The notes under the pieces: model-generated
What the model was told of the DNA's origin: nothing
The model's database searches: none
Seen by the model: only the letters and a program-made list of their open reading frames with translations
Made by a program: the position numbers and the translations under genes
DNA from: Erythrobacter sp.
GTDB lineage: Bacteria > Pseudomonadota > Alphaproteobacteria > Sphingomonadales > Sphingomonadaceae
NCBI RefSeq assembly: GCF_030066995.1
Contig: NZ_JASJAP010000005.1
Span: 124,001 to 188,000, forward strand
Direction: 5' to 3'
Length of the DNA stretch: 64,000 nt
Shown: positions 10,190 through 18,561 of the stretch, piece after piece
How positions within the stretch are numbered: the first letter of the stretch is position 1
How the letters are laid out: each line of letters opens with the position of its first letter

Positions 10190-10696
10190 ATGCGCGCGGC
10201 ACTTCTCGCAGGTTCGAGCGGGGTTCTGCTCGGCCTTGCGGGATGTGTGCCTGAGGACGGCGAGTCCGACTCGCCTTCGCTCTCCCCCTTGCCGGGCTTC
10301 GAATTGGCTGCGGCTCAAACCATCCCGCACGAGATCCCGCGAATGCGTGATCCGGGCGCAGGTCAGTTCAACTTAGCAGGGTTGATAAAGCCGCTGGATG
10401 CAAAAGCGCTTGGCACGCTGGTTAAGCAGGAGGAAGTGTTTCTGATCGATGTTAGAACGCCCGAGGAGTTCGCCGAAGGCCACATGTCAGGAGCGGTGAA
10501 TGTCCCGCTCGACGGGTTTGATCCCCTTTATCTGCCCGATAGCGGCGGGCGCGAAGTCATCCTCTATTGCCGCAGCGGTCGTCGCTCATGGCAGGCGGCC
10601 TACAAATACGCGTCCACGCACAGGATCGAAATCCGCCATCTGGAAGGAGGCATTCTGGCGTGGGAGCAAGCTGGCTATTCGGTTGTAACGCCCTGA
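10190..10696 (+). CDS. Rhodanese-like domain lipoprotein
   Basis: A 168-residue predicted lipoprotein. The first 19 residues form a lipoprotein signal ending in the lipobox LAGC (C19). The rest is a single rhodanese domain with LIDVRTPEEFAEGH (85-98), the persulfide-forming cysteine C127 in YCRSGRR, and the C-terminal GGxxxW motif (GGILAW). It would transfer or sense sulfane sulfur at the cell envelope. I chose the ATG at 10190 because the upstream in-frame extension lies inside acnA and destroys the signal peptide. The gene starts 7 bp after acnA and is convergent with the next gene. Confidence 0.82.
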   Translation: MRAALLAGSSGVLLGLAGCVPEDGESDSPSLSPLPGFELAAAQTIPHEIPRMRDPGAGQFNLAGLIKPLDAKALGTLVKQEEVFLIDVRTPEEFAEGHMSGAVNVPLDGFDPLYLPDSGGREVILYCRSGRRSWQAAYKYASTHRIEIRHLEGGILAWEQAGYSVVTP

Positions 10697-10715
10697 CCGC
10701 CTGCTGCCGAAGCGC

Positions 10716-11882
10716 CTAGACTTCAGCGGTCTCGCGCTGGCCCCTCTTTCCAAAGCGACGCCGGCCCAGGATCGCCGCCGCCGCAAGCCCGAACAGGACC
10801 ATCATCGGCGGTGCGGGAACGTGCGTCCCCCCGCTTGTCGATGTGCTGGTGCTGCTCGACGTACTCGACGAGGTCGAGCTGCTTCCTGATGTCGTCGTTG
10901 AGGAGGAGGAGGAGGAGCTTGTGCTGCTCGTCATGTCGCCGGACGTACCGCCCCCACTTGTGGTCCCGCCCGAGCTTGAAGAGCTGCTCGACGAACTGGA
11001 CGAGGAACTCGAAGACGAAGTCGTCGTGCTCGTGACGTTGCCGCTAGTCGTCGATGTGCTCGACACATTGCCGCTCGTTGAGCTTGTGCTCGACACCGCG
11101 CCAGACGTGCTGGTGGTGCTCGATACGGCCCCAGAGGTGCTGGTGGTACTCGACACGTTGCCGCTGGTAGTGGTTGTCGTAGTCGTCGTGGTCGTTCCCC
11201 CGCTGGTCGTGCCGCTCGTACCGCCTGACGAGCTTGTCGAAGTCGACGAACCGCCTGTGCTGGTGCTGGTGCTGCCGCCCGAAGTCGACGTGGAACCGGA
11301 TGTTGAGGTAGCCGGATCGCCCCCCGTCGTCGTCGTGGTCACAACCGAGACGTCGCCCGATGAGGAACCGCCACCACCCACGAAGCCTCCAAAGAACCCG
11401 CCGCCAAGGCCTCCGCCAAAACCGCCAACGCCTCCACCTATGACCGCCGGACCCGCGCCCGAACCGCCGCGCACCGGCGGGAGCGGAGGCAAGGGGGCCG
11501 GCGCGTACGCGACCTGCGTGATCGGCGGGCATTCCTCGACGTCCGTGTAGGCTGCGATGGCGTCTTGCGGCAGCGGAGCGGACTGCGCGACCGTGCCGTA
11601 GGCGGGCGGGATCGGCTCACACTCAATGGTGCGTTCGACAATGCGACGGCGGCGCGGCTCGGGAAGCGGCGCCAGCTCGGGCGGGCCAAGCTTGATGTAC
11701 TTGCTGTCGGCAACCGGCGTCTCGCCGTCCACATCGGAGCTGTAGACCGGATCATCGGTCACCATCGGCTCCGCGACGCGAACCGCGCCGCCCTGCTGAG
11801 CCACGTGGACAGCTCCGCCCGTCATCAACGCCACGCCCGCTGTGGCGGCGGAGAGCTTTGCGGCGGCCAGTTTGATCGACAT
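10716..11882 (-). CDS. Ser/Thr/Gly-rich exported protein with PEP-CTERM-like tail
   Basis: A 388-residue low-complexity protein of no known family. It starts with a signal-like stretch (MSIKLAAAKLSA to about residue 25), followed by an acidic/proline region with cysteines, a glycine-rich block (about 135-170), then some 180 residues built almost only of S, T and G. These include five tandem decapeptides of the type SGxVSSTxST (DNA 11016-11165). The C-terminus has a VPAPP motif, a hydrophobic segment (MMVLFGLAAAAILG) and the basic cluster RRRFGKR, the three-part layout of PEP-CTERM/exosortase sorting signals with VPAP in place of VPEP. This suggests a surface-anchored or exported, possibly glycosylated protein. 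No exosortase gene is in the window. Confidence 0.68.
   Translation of the reverse strand: MSIKLAAAKLSAATAGVALMTGGAVHVAQQGGAVRVAEPMVTDDPVYSSDVDGETPVADSKYIKLGPPELAPLPEPRRRRIVERTIECEPIPPAYGTVAQSAPLPQDAIAAYTDVEECPPITQVAYAPAPLPPLPPVRGGSGAGPAVIGGGVGGFGGGLGGGFFGGFVGGGGSSSGDVSVVTTTTTGGDPATSTSGSTSTSGGSTSTSTGGSSTSTSSSGGTSGTTSGGTTTTTTTTTTSGNVSSTTSTSGAVSSTTSTSGAVSSTSSTSGNVSSTSTTSGNVTSTTTSSSSSSSSSSSSSSSSGGTTSGGGTSGDMTSSTSSSSSSSTTTSGSSSTSSSTSSSTSTSTSGGTHVPAPPMMVLFGLAAAAILGRRRFGKRGQRETAEV
11016..11165 (-). repeat. Five tandem 30-bp units encoding Ser/Thr decapeptides
   Basis: Within the Ser/Thr-rich gene, five consecutive 30-bp units encode, in protein order, SGNVSSTTST, SGAVSSTTST, SGAVSSTSST, SGNVSSTSTT and SGNVTSTTTS. 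Unit length stays in frame and the units differ by scattered substitutions, so this is a coding minisatellite that could change copy number by slippage or recombination. A run of about 19 serine codons follows. Confidence 0.85.
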
Positions 11883-12123
11883 AGTAGCAAAACCTTGTTG
11901 CTCGTATCGGCTTCAGGCGCGGGGCAACCGCGCATCCACCCCTTCCGACCCTGTCATGGCCCGCGCCCGATCGATCTTACAACGCGGTTAACCATGTTGA
12001 GCGGCTCACGAACTCCGAATCCCTGTAAATCCAGCCGAAATTCCCACGCAATGTCCCGATCTGGCACCGAAACCGCCGCGGTGACCGGCGCTGCCGTTAG
12101 TCGGTAAAGCCGATGCGCCTTAC

Positions 12124-13167
12124 TCAGCCGGGCGCGTCGTCATCGAACAGACGCGACTGGCGATCCGGTGCGCGCGGCGCATCGAGCCCCAAATGCTCCC
12201 ACCCGGCCTCGTTGAGCACCCGGCCGCGCGCGGTGCGCGCCAGCAGACCCAGCTGAATGAGGTAAGGCTCGACCACTTCCTCGACCGTATCGCGCGGCTC
12301 GGCCAGACCCGCCGCCAGCGTTTCAACGCCGACCGGACCGCCCTTGTAGGTCTCGGCGATCATGGTGAGGTAGCGGCGATCCATGGCATCGAGCCCGAGG
12401 CGGTCGATCTCCAAACGAGTGAGCGCATCGTCCGCGATAGCCCTTGTGACCGTGTCCTGCCCGGCAACGTGTGCAAAGTCGCGCACCCGGCGCAGCAGCC
12501 GCCCCGCCACACGCGGCGTCCCGCGCGAACGGCGCGCGATCTCGCGCGCGCCATCCGCCTCGATCGCCAGCCCGAGCAACCGCGCGCCGCGCGTCACCAC
12601 CTGATCAAGCTCGTCATGGGTGTAGAACTGCAAGCGCACCGGAATGCCGAAGCGGTCGCGCAGGGGCGTTGTTAGGAGCCCCTGCCGCGTCGTCGCGCCG
12701 ATCAGCGTGAAGGGCGGCAGATCGATCCTGACGCTGCGCGCCGAGGGCCCCTCGCCGATGATGATGTCGAGCGCGCGGTCCTCCATCGCGGGGTAGAGCA
12801 CCTCTTCGACGACCGCGCTCATCCGGTGGATCTCGTCAATGAAGAGCACGTCGTGCGGTTCAAGATTGGTAAGCAGCGCGGCGAGGTCCCCCGCCTTTGC
12901 GATCACCGGGCCGGACGTGGCGCGAAAGCCCACACCCAGCTCCGCCGCGACGATCTGGGCGAGCGTCGTCTTGCCCAGCCCCGGAGGCCCGAAGAACAGT
13001 GTATGGTCCATCGCCTCCCCGCGCGCCTTGGCGCTTTCGATGAACACCCGCAGATTGTCGCGCGCGGCCTCCTGCCCGATGAACTCGGCAAGCGACTTGG
13101 GCCGCAGCGCAGTGTCCGGATCGCCGGGCTGCCGGTCGGGTGTGTGGAGAGGGACGGGGTCGGTCAT
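12124..13167 (-). CDS. ruvB: Holliday junction branch migration helicase RuvB
   Basis: A 347-residue AAA+ motor that drives Holliday junction branch migration together with RuvA. The Walker A loop [10 protein letters not shown] lies near residues 59-68 and Walker B/DEIH is in [11 protein letters not shown]; the C-terminal winged helix ends with the [13 protein letters not shown] region typical of RuvB. Length is normal. The ATG at 13167 is preceded by a close purine-rich AAGGA. Unusually, a copy of a hairpin repeat begins only 8 bp upstream of the start codon, so the ruvB leader lies inside the inserted unit that separates it from ruvA. Confidence 0.97.
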   Translation of the reverse strand: MTDPVPLHTPDRQPGDPDTALRPKSLAEFIGQEAARDNLRVFIESAKARGEAMDHTLFFGPPGLGKTTLAQIVAAELGVGFRATSGPVIAKAGDLAALLTNLEPHDVLFIDEIHRMSAVVEEVLYPAMEDRALDIIIGEGPSARSVRIDLPPFTLIGATTRQGLLTTPLRDRFGIPVRLQFYTHDELDQVVTRGARLLGLAIEADGAREIARRSRGTPRVAGRLLRRVRDFAHVAGQDTVTRAIADDALTRLEIDRLGLDAMDRRYLTMIAETYKGGPVGVETLAAGLAEPRDTVEEVVEPYLIQLGLLARTARGRVLNEAGWEHLGLDAPRAPDRQSRLFDDDAPG

Positions 13168-13174
13168 TGTCCTT

Positions 13175-13203
13175 CGTCACCCTGAACTTGTTTCAGGGTC
13201 CAT
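13175..13203 (+). repeat. REP-like hairpin repeat, left end of GIY-YIG unit
   Basis: A 29-bp sequence with outer end CGTCA and an 8-bp perfect stem ACCCTGAA/TTCAGGGT around the loop CTTGT, followed by CCAT. It is identical over 29 bp to 20945-20973 upstream of katG, and 26 of 29 positions match the inverted copy at 13549-13577. It lies 8 bp upstream of the ruvB start codon, so on ruvB mRNA the hairpin would sit just before the ribosome binding site. Confidence 0.88.
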
Positions 13204-13223
13204 TCCCGGGCACGCTCGCTCCC

Positions 13224-13541
13224 ATGAGCATTGAGCGCGTCCCGTGCGTCTACATCATCGCGAGCAAGCCGTATGGGACGCTCTACATCGGGGTCACCAG
13301 CGACCTTGTGGGACGCCTTTGGCAACACCGAAACGGCGAAATCGAGGGCTTTACCAAGCGATACAAGGTGCATCGCCTGGTTCGCTACGAAGCGTTTGGC
13401 GACATGGAAAGCGCGATCAAGCGCGAGAAGCGGCTCAAGAACTGGCACTGCCAGTGGAAGATCAATTTGATTGAGAGCGAGAACCCGGATTGGCAGGACC
13501 TGGCGGTTGGGCTTGGCTTGCCGCCGATTGGTCTGTGTTGA
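13224..13541 (+). CDS. Small GIY-YIG nuclease family protein
   Basis: A 105-residue single-domain GIY-YIG protein of the UPF0213/YhbQ-like size class. The signature halves are VYII (9-12) and YIGVT (21-25), followed by the conserved arginine R31 and a putative metal-binding glutamate E68 in AIKREKR. The ATG at 13224 starts the domain directly; the upstream extension is simply translated repeat. The gene is convergent to ruvA and divergent from ruvB, filling the gap between these two normally adjacent genes, and is bounded by inverted copies of a 29-bp hairpin repeat (13175-13203 and 13549-13577). Biochemical function is unknown; a nuclease acting on structured DNA or on the flanking hairpins is a reasonable hypothesis only. 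Confidence 0.85.
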   Translation: MSIERVPCVYIIASKPYGTLYIGVTSDLVGRLWQHRNGEIEGFTKRYKVHRLVRYEAFGDMESAIKREKRLKNWHCQWKINLIESENPDWQDLAVGLGLPPIGLC

Positions 13542-13548
13542 AACGCTG

Positions 13549-13577
13549 ATGGATCCTGAAACGAGTTCAGGATGACG
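13549..13577 (-). repeat. REP-like hairpin repeat, right end of GIY-YIG unit
   Basis: The inverted partner of 13175-13203. Stem ATCCTGAA/TTCAGGAT around loop ACGAG, ending in ATGACG. Against the left copy it differs at three positions: one in the loop and two that face each other in the stem (C-G replaced by T-A), so pairing is kept. A partial third copy (GTTCAGGATGACA) follows at 13586-13598. It starts 7 bp after the stop codon of the GIY-YIG gene. Confidence 0.86.
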
Positions 13578-13615
13578 GGTTGGAAGTTCAGGATGACAGT
13601 GGAGAGAGGCCGCCA

Positions 13616-14221
13616 TCACCCCGCCGCCTTCTTGAGCGCCACGCGGATCAGGTCGCCTTCACCTGCGGCTTCGCCCAACTCTTCGACTGCGCGCGCGACC
13701 GCTTGCGCCGCCACCGCTGGCTTGAAGCCGAGGTTCTCCAATGCGCTCACCGCGTCGGCGCTGGCGCCGCCCTTTGGAGCCGACGCCACGCCCCCGCTTG
13801 AGGCTGTGCCGCCCGGAAGCGCGCCAGCCTTGTCCTTGAGTTCATTGACGATCCGCCCCGCCAGCTTCGGACCCACGCCGTTGGCGCGCGCCACGCTGGC
13901 CGCATCGCCCGCCGCGCACGCATCGCGCAGTTCTCCGGTCGAGAGCGCGGAGAGGATCGCAAGGCCCACTTTGCTGCCCACGCCCTGAACCTGCGTCAGC
14001 AGGCGGAACCAGTCGCGCTCGGCGCTCATCGCAAAGCCAAGCAAGCGCATGTCGTTCTCGCTCACCTGAAGATCGGTGTGCACCGTGCACGCCTCTCCGA
14101 CATTGCCGAGCGCCGCCAGCGTGCGCGCCGAGCAGTGCACGAGGTAACCCACCCCCTGCACGTCGACGATGGCCCAGTCCTCACCGGTTTCATCGAGCCT
14201 GCCGTTGAGCTTTGCGATCAT
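13616..14221 (-). CDS. ruvA: Holliday junction branch migration complex subunit RuvA
   Basis: A 201-residue protein that binds the four-way junction and recruits RuvB. The N-terminal OB-fold begins MIAKLNGRLDE and includes the VGYLVHCS strand; two helix-hairpin-helix motifs are visible (LTQVQGVGSKVGLAIL and ANGVGPKLAGRIVNELK); an alanine-rich flexible linker leads to the small C-terminal RuvB-binding domain. I chose the ATG at 14221 because this is the conserved RuvA start; the frame extends 27 codons upstream without family similarity. It is upstream of ruvB on the same strand but separated by 448 bp containing the GIY-YIG unit. No ruvC is next to it. Confidence 0.95.
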   Translation of the reverse strand: MIAKLNGRLDETGEDWAIVDVQGVGYLVHCSARTLAALGNVGEACTVHTDLQVSENDMRLLGFAMSAERDWFRLLTQVQGVGSKVGLAILSALSTGELRDACAAGDAASVARANGVGPKLAGRIVNELKDKAGALPGGTASSGGVASAPKGGASADAVSALENLGFKPAVAAQAVARAVEELGEAAGEGDLIRVALKKAAG

Positions 14222-14538
14222 TGGATGCTTGTCGCCGATGCGCTCCGCGATTTCCAGAGCGGAACGTGCACTTATCGTCATTGCGAGCCGCGCCAGGGGC
14301 ATGGTGGGGGGTACAGCGACTCACTCGGTTCGTCGCGCGTGCAGAACGCCTGGAACACATGGAACACTGTCCTGGAGCTAAAATCGAACCGATTATACGC
14401 GCGCCTTTTGATCGAAACAGGCGATCAAAGGGTAAGGCGATGCGGTTCGTCATGGCCCGCGCTCTTACCGTCGCAGCCGACAGTAGGAAAACCGAAGCGC
14501 TTCTCGACACGCAATCGCTTTTCGCTATTGCAACATGA
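14222..14538. other. Intergenic region between divergent ruvA and aroC
   Basis: A 317-bp stretch without a credible gene; small open frames here overlap the two flanking promoters and have no family features. It must carry promoters for both ruvA and aroC. The only pattern seen is three direct GAAC tetramers at 14344, 14353 and 14362, spaced 9 bp. The alphaproteobacterial LexA box (GAAC-N7-GAAC, 11-bp spacing) is not matched, so an SOS operator cannot be claimed. Confidence 0.5.
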
Positions 14539-15636
14539 ATGAGTTGGAACACGTTTGGGCGCGTCTTGCGCTTTACGACATGGGGCGAGAGTCACGGGCC
14601 GGGATTGGGCGCGGTGCTGGATGGTTGCCCGCCGGGACTGCCGCTGAGCGCGAAGGATATCCAACCCTTCATGGACGCGCGCAAACCGGGCCAGAGCAAG
14701 TTCACAACGCAGCGCAAGGAAGCGGACGCGGTGCAAATCCTCTCCGGCGTGTTCGAGGACGCGTCCGGCCAACAGGTCACAACGGGCACGCCGATCCACC
14801 TGATGATCGAGAACACCGATCAGCGCTCCAAGGATTATTCCGAGATCGCAGCCAGCTATCGCCCCGGCCACGCCGATTACGCTTACGACGCGAAATACGG
14901 CATCCGCGATTATCGCGGTGGCGGGCGCTCCTCGGCGCGCGAGACAGCCGCGCGCGTGGCGGCGGGCGCGGTGGCGCGGCGGATCATCCCGGAGGTCTCG
15001 ATCACCGCCTATGTCTGCGAGCTGGGCGGCGACGCGATCGAACGCGACGCGATCAATTACGAGGAAATCGCGCGCAATCCGTTCTTCTGCCCGGACAGCT
15101 GGGCGGCGGTGCGCTGGGCCGAAAAGGTCGAAAAGGCGCGCAAGGACGGCTCCTCGCTCGGCGCGGTGGTCGAATGCGTCGCGACGGGTGTTCCGGCGGG
15201 CTGGGGCGCGCCGGTCTACGCCAAGCTCGACAGCGACCTCGCAAGCGCGATGATGAGCATCAACGCGGTCAAGGGGGTCGAGATCGGCGACGGGTTCGAG
15301 GCCGCGCGCCTGACGGGCGAGGACAACGCCGACGCGATGAGCCCGGGGGAGAAAGAGGGCGATCCGCCGGTCTTCGCGAGCAACCACGCCGGGGGAACGG
15401 CGGGCGGTATCTCGACCGGTCAACCGGTTGTGTGCCGGGTCGCGTTCAAGCCGACCAGTTCGATCCTGACGCCGGTGCCCTCCATCACCTCGAACGGGGA
15501 GGCGACCGAAGTGCGCACCAGAGGCCGCCACGATCCGTGCGTGGGTATTCGCGGCACTCCGGTTGTCGAGGCGATGATGGCGCTGGTGCTGGCCGATCAC
15601 AAGATGCTGCACCGCGCGCAGATTGCGACACGATAG
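14539..15636 (+). CDS. aroC: Chorismate synthase
   Basis: A 365-residue enzyme of the shikimate pathway that converts EPSP to chorismate using reduced FMN. The N-terminal signature GESHGP (16-21) and the later [11 protein letters not shown] and GGISTGQPV segments are textbook for AroC. Two overlapping ATGs exist at 14535 and 14539; only the second is in frame with [16 protein letters not shown], the conserved start. It is transcribed divergently from ruvA and followed after 43 bp by the patatin gene on the same strand. Confidence 0.97.
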   Translation: MSWNTFGRVLRFTTWGESHGPGLGAVLDGCPPGLPLSAKDIQPFMDARKPGQSKFTTQRKEADAVQILSGVFEDASGQQVTTGTPIHLMIENTDQRSKDYSEIAASYRPGHADYAYDAKYGIRDYRGGGRSSARETAARVAAGAVARRIIPEVSITAYVCELGGDAIERDAINYEEIARNPFFCPDSWAAVRWAEKVEKARKDGSSLGAVVECVATGVPAGWGAPVYAKLDSDLASAMMSINAVKGVEIGDGFEAARLTGEDNADAMSPGEKEGDPPVFASNHAGGTAGGISTGQPVVCRVAFKPTSSILTPVPSITSNGEATEVRTRGRHDPCVGIRGTPVVEAMMALVLADHKMLHRAQIATR

Positions 15637-15679
15637 GACATGATTAATCCCGCGCAATTCGGCTAACGTTGACGCGAAG

Positions 15680-16816
15680 ATGATTCGCCTCTCCCGCGCC
15701 TTTCTTGCCGTCCTGCTGACCGTTGCCCTGTCGGCGTGCGTCTCGACACTTGAGCGCCCTGAGATCACCGCCGATGATCAGGCGGCCGCGCGGGTCAACG
15801 GGTATGGTGCGGTGCGCCTGTGGAAGGACGCCGAGCTGCCGGAATGGACCGCATGGCGCGAAGCCATGTTCGCCCAGCGCGTTCAGGCCGGGGCCCCCGG
15901 TCAGTTCGAGATGCTCTCGATTTCGAGCGGCTCGGACAAAGGCGCCTTTTCCGCCGGCTTTCTCAACGGCTGGAGCGAGGCGGGCACGCGGCCCCGGTTC
16001 GACATCGTCTCCGGGGTCAGCACCGGCGCGCTGATCGCGCCGTTCGCCTTTCTGGGCCAGGACTACGATCCGCAATTGCGCGAGCTTTACACCACGATCT
16101 CGGCGAAAATGATCTATCGCTCGACGGCGCTGAAAGGGCTTTTGGGCGGCCCTTCGCTCGCCAGCACCGAGCCGCTGGTCGAGCTGATAGAGGGATACGC
16201 CACGAAGGAGATGATCGACGCGGTGGCGGGCGAGCACGCAATGGGGCGCCGCCTGCTGGTTCAGACGACCAACCTTGACGCTGAGCGCGGCGTGGTCTGG
16301 GATCTGGGCGCGATCGCGGCGAGCGAGAACCCGGCGCGCTATCGCCTGTTTCGCCAGATCCTGCTCGCCTCGGCCAGCATCCCCGGCCTGTTTCCGCCGG
16401 TGATGATCGACGTCGACAGCGAAGGGTTTGCCTTTGCCGAACTGCATGTCGACGGCGGCACGACATCGAGCGTCCTCGCCATTCCGCCCGCCGTTCTGAT
16501 CAACGGAAAAGCGGGCGTGGAAGACCGGCCCGGACGCATCACTGTCCTGTATAACGGGGCGCTGGAACCGGTGTACCGGACTACGAAGCCGACCACGTTT
16601 TCGATCCTGACCCGGGCCCTCACCACATCGTTGAAGACCGCCGATCAGCGCACCCTTGCCAGCCTTGAAAACTACGCCGAGACCAACGGCCTCATCCTGT
16701 CGATCCACAATGTCGGCGCCGAGGCCGAAGACCCCGAGGCCGAGATGTTCGACCAGGCGTATATGCAAAAGCTGTTCGAGGTCGGACGGCAAAGGGCGCT
16801 GAACCTTCCGGAGTGA
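15680..16816 (+). CDS. Patatin-like phospholipase lipoprotein
   Basis: A 378-residue predicted lipoprotein with lipobox LSAC (C20). The patatin domain shows all key elements: the oxyanion-hole stretch GSDKGAF (84-90), the nucleophile elbow GVSTG with S114, and the catalytic Asp in the DGG motif (LHVDGGTTS, around residue 260). The Ser-Asp dyad predicts acyl hydrolase activity on phospholipids or other lipid esters at the envelope. Length is typical for membrane-anchored bacterial patatins. It starts 43 bp after aroC. The substrate and the retaining membrane (inner or outer) are not evident. Confidence 0.87.
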   Translation: MIRLSRAFLAVLLTVALSACVSTLERPEITADDQAAARVNGYGAVRLWKDAELPEWTAWREAMFAQRVQAGAPGQFEMLSISSGSDKGAFSAGFLNGWSEAGTRPRFDIVSGVSTGALIAPFAFLGQDYDPQLRELYTTISAKMIYRSTALKGLLGGPSLASTEPLVELIEGYATKEMIDAVAGEHAMGRRLLVQTTNLDAERGVVWDLGAIAASENPARYRLFRQILLASASIPGLFPPVMIDVDSEGFAFAELHVDGGTTSSVLAIPPAVLINGKAGVEDRPGRITVLYNGALEPVYRTTKPTTFSILTRALTTSLKTADQRTLASLENYAETNGLILSIHNVGAEAEDPEAEMFDQAYMQKLFEVGRQRALNLPE

Positions 16817-16965
16817 CATTTGCGACCCCGCCAGCGGGGCGCCGGGAACTTCGCGGGTGCAGCATCGTTGAGTGCGCGGGGTCAGATTGAAGAGCTTGGA
16901 CGCAGATCCAACATCTTTGAAAACGCGCAGTCATTCACCGCCGACCAAAGGGGGGCGTACCCGGT

Positions 16966-18375
16966 ATGAACATGCAGTCCTCCGTCAGCGCGATGGATAC
17001 AAACCCTGGCGGCGCGCTTACCCCGCGCGGCGGCGAAAACCGCAAGACACAGATTGTTGTGGTGGGCGGCGGGGCTGGCGGGCTTGAGCTGGTGCGACGC
17101 CTGGGCGCGAAATTCGGGCGCAAGAGCCACGACATCATCCTTGTCGACAAGAATCCCAGCCACATCTGGAAACCCCTGCTCCACGAAGTCGCCGCCGGTT
17201 CGCTCGACGCCAATCTCGACGAGGTCGGGTATCGCGGACACTGCCACAAATGGGGCTACCGCTTCTTCAAGGGCGCGCTGTCCGGGATCGACCGCGAACA
17301 GCGCGTGATCCACCTCGCGCCCGTGCTTGACGATGATGGCAGCGAGCTGATCTCAAGCCACACGATCCGCTACGATTACCTGGTTCTGGCGGTGGGCTCG
17401 ATTTCGAACGATTTCGGCGTGAACGGGGTCAAGGATCACGCGATCTACCTCGACAGCCGCGAACAGGCCGACAAGTTTCGCACCAAGCTCTTGAACCATT
17501 GCCTGCGCGTCAGCCGCACGATGAGCGTCGATCCCGGCGCCGACGCGACGGTCAAGGTCGCGATCGTCGGAGGCGGCGCAACCGGGGTCGAACTGGCTGC
17601 GGAACTCTACAACGCCGCCGGGGCGCTGAAGCATTACGGGCTTGAAGTGTTCGACGAAAGCCGCCTGAAGGTGACGCTGCTGGAGGCGGGGGAACGGATC
17701 CTTCCCGCGCTGCCGGAACGCCTCTCGCAGGCCGCGCACGAGGAGTTGGAGCGGCTTGGCGTCGAAGTCCGCGTGCAAACCCAGGTGATAAAGGCGCGCA
17801 AGGGCTTGCTCCTGACCCGCGATGACGACGCGATCCGCGCCAACCTGATCGTGTGGGCGGCGGGTGTGAAAGGCGCGGAATTTCTCACCACGCTTGGCCT
17901 TGAGACCAACCGCAACAATCAGATCCTGGTGCGCGAGACGATGCAGACGCTCGACGATGATCGCGTCTTCGCGCTGGGCGATTGCTGCTCTTACACACCC
18001 CAGGGCGCCGAGCGCCCGATCCCGCCGCGCGCGCAAGCCGCGCACCAGATGGCCGATACGGTGTTTACCAATCTCAAGCGCGCCATGGCGAACGAGAAAC
18101 GCGCCCGCAACGGCAAGCCGCTCAAGGCGCTGAAGCCCTTTATCTACCATGACAACGGATCGCTCGTTTCGCTTAGCCGGTTTTCGACCGTGGGCAGCCT
18201 GATGGGCAACCTGGTCGGCGGCAGCATGGCGGTCGAAGGGCGTCTGGCGCGGCTGATCTACACCTCGCTCTATTCGATGCACCTTCTGGCCATTCATGGC
18301 TGGCTGAAAGGTCTGTCGCTCATGGCCATCGGGCGGGTGAACCGCATCGTGCGGCCCAAGCTCAAGCTGCATTGA
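16966..18375 (+). CDS. ndh: NADH dehydrogenase type II (NDH-2)
   Basis: A 469-residue single-subunit, non-proton-pumping NADH:quinone oxidoreductase. The FAD motif GGGAGG is at 34-39, and the NADH motif VGGGATGVELAAEL lies in the middle. The quinone-site motif (AQxAxQ type) is seen as AQAAHQ, followed by the GSLVSLSRFS segment. The C-terminal amphipathic part (YSMHLLAIHGWLKGL) would attach it to the inner face of the membrane. The first ATG at 16966 adds about 25 residues before the usual start; internal ATGs at 16972 and 16993 are alternatives. It is monocistronic and lies upstream of the peroxide-defence block. Confidence 0.92.
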   Translation: MNMQSSVSAMDTNPGGALTPRGGENRKTQIVVVGGGAGGLELVRRLGAKFGRKSHDIILVDKNPSHIWKPLLHEVAAGSLDANLDEVGYRGHCHKWGYRFFKGALSGIDREQRVIHLAPVLDDDGSELISSHTIRYDYLVLAVGSISNDFGVNGVKDHAIYLDSREQADKFRTKLLNHCLRVSRTMSVDPGADATVKVAIVGGGATGVELAAELYNAAGALKHYGLEVFDESRLKVTLLEAGERILPALPERLSQAAHEELERLGVEVRVQTQVIKARKGLLLTRDDDAIRANLIVWAAGVKGAEFLTTLGLETNRNNQILVRETMQTLDDDRVFALGDCCSYTPQGAERPIPPRAQAAHQMADTVFTNLKRAMANEKRARNGKPLKALKPFIYHDNGSLVSLSRFSTVGSLMGNLVGGSMAVEGRLARLIYTSLYSMHLLAIHGWLKGLSLMAIGRVNRIVRPKLKLH

Positions 18376-18436
18376 CCCGTCCTGACGCGTCTCTCGGCCA
18401 CCTTGGGAACACTCGCGCCCGGTTCCCGTTCTAGCC

Positions 18437-18473
18437 ATTGAAAAAAGCGATCATCTCAATCGCTTAATTCCAC
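18437..18473 (+). promoter_or_regulatory. OxyR-like operator upstream of ahpC
   Basis: A series of tetramers with exact 7-bp spacers, ATTG-N7-CGAT-N7-ATCG-N7-CCAC. This follows the spacing of the E. coli OxyR site (ATAG-N7-CTAT repeated once with an N7 gap); three of four tetramers fit ATnG/CnAT. Within it is the perfect dyad AGCGAT-N7-ATCGCT (18446-18464). It lies about 90 bp upstream of the ahpC start, the expected place for an activator site. OxyR itself is not encoded in the window. Confidence 0.5.
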
Positions 18474-18561
18474 TTTTTTGCATCGCAACAAACACTATGT
18501 GCGGTGCAACAGAAATTAACCCTCTCCGCATCAACACACAAACACAAAGGACATTGCATCC

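Noticed and set aside
11016-11165. CRISPR-like array of 30-bp repeats
   Set aside because: The units are contiguous without spacers and encode in-frame Ser/Thr decapeptides; no cas gene is in the window.
10843-11550. Acidic Val/Leu/Glu-rich + strand frame of 235 codons
   Set aside because: Exact antisense of the Ser/Thr repeat gene; the odd composition follows from complementing AGC/ACG codons. The minus frame has a signal, a sorting tail and a plausible design.
13175-13577. Classical insertion sequence between ruvA and ruvB
   Set aside because: No DDE, HUH or tyrosine transposase and no target-site duplication; the only gene is a GIY-YIG protein, so it was reported as a REP-associated unit instead.
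14344-14365. GAAC triplet upstream of ruvA as a LexA (SOS) box
   Set aside because: The alphaproteobacterial box is GAAC-N7-GAAC (11-bp spacing); here the spacing is 9 bp, so it does not match.
14425-15768. 447-codon minus-strand frame
   Set aside because: Shadow of aroC on the opposite strand, with biased Arg/Ala composition.
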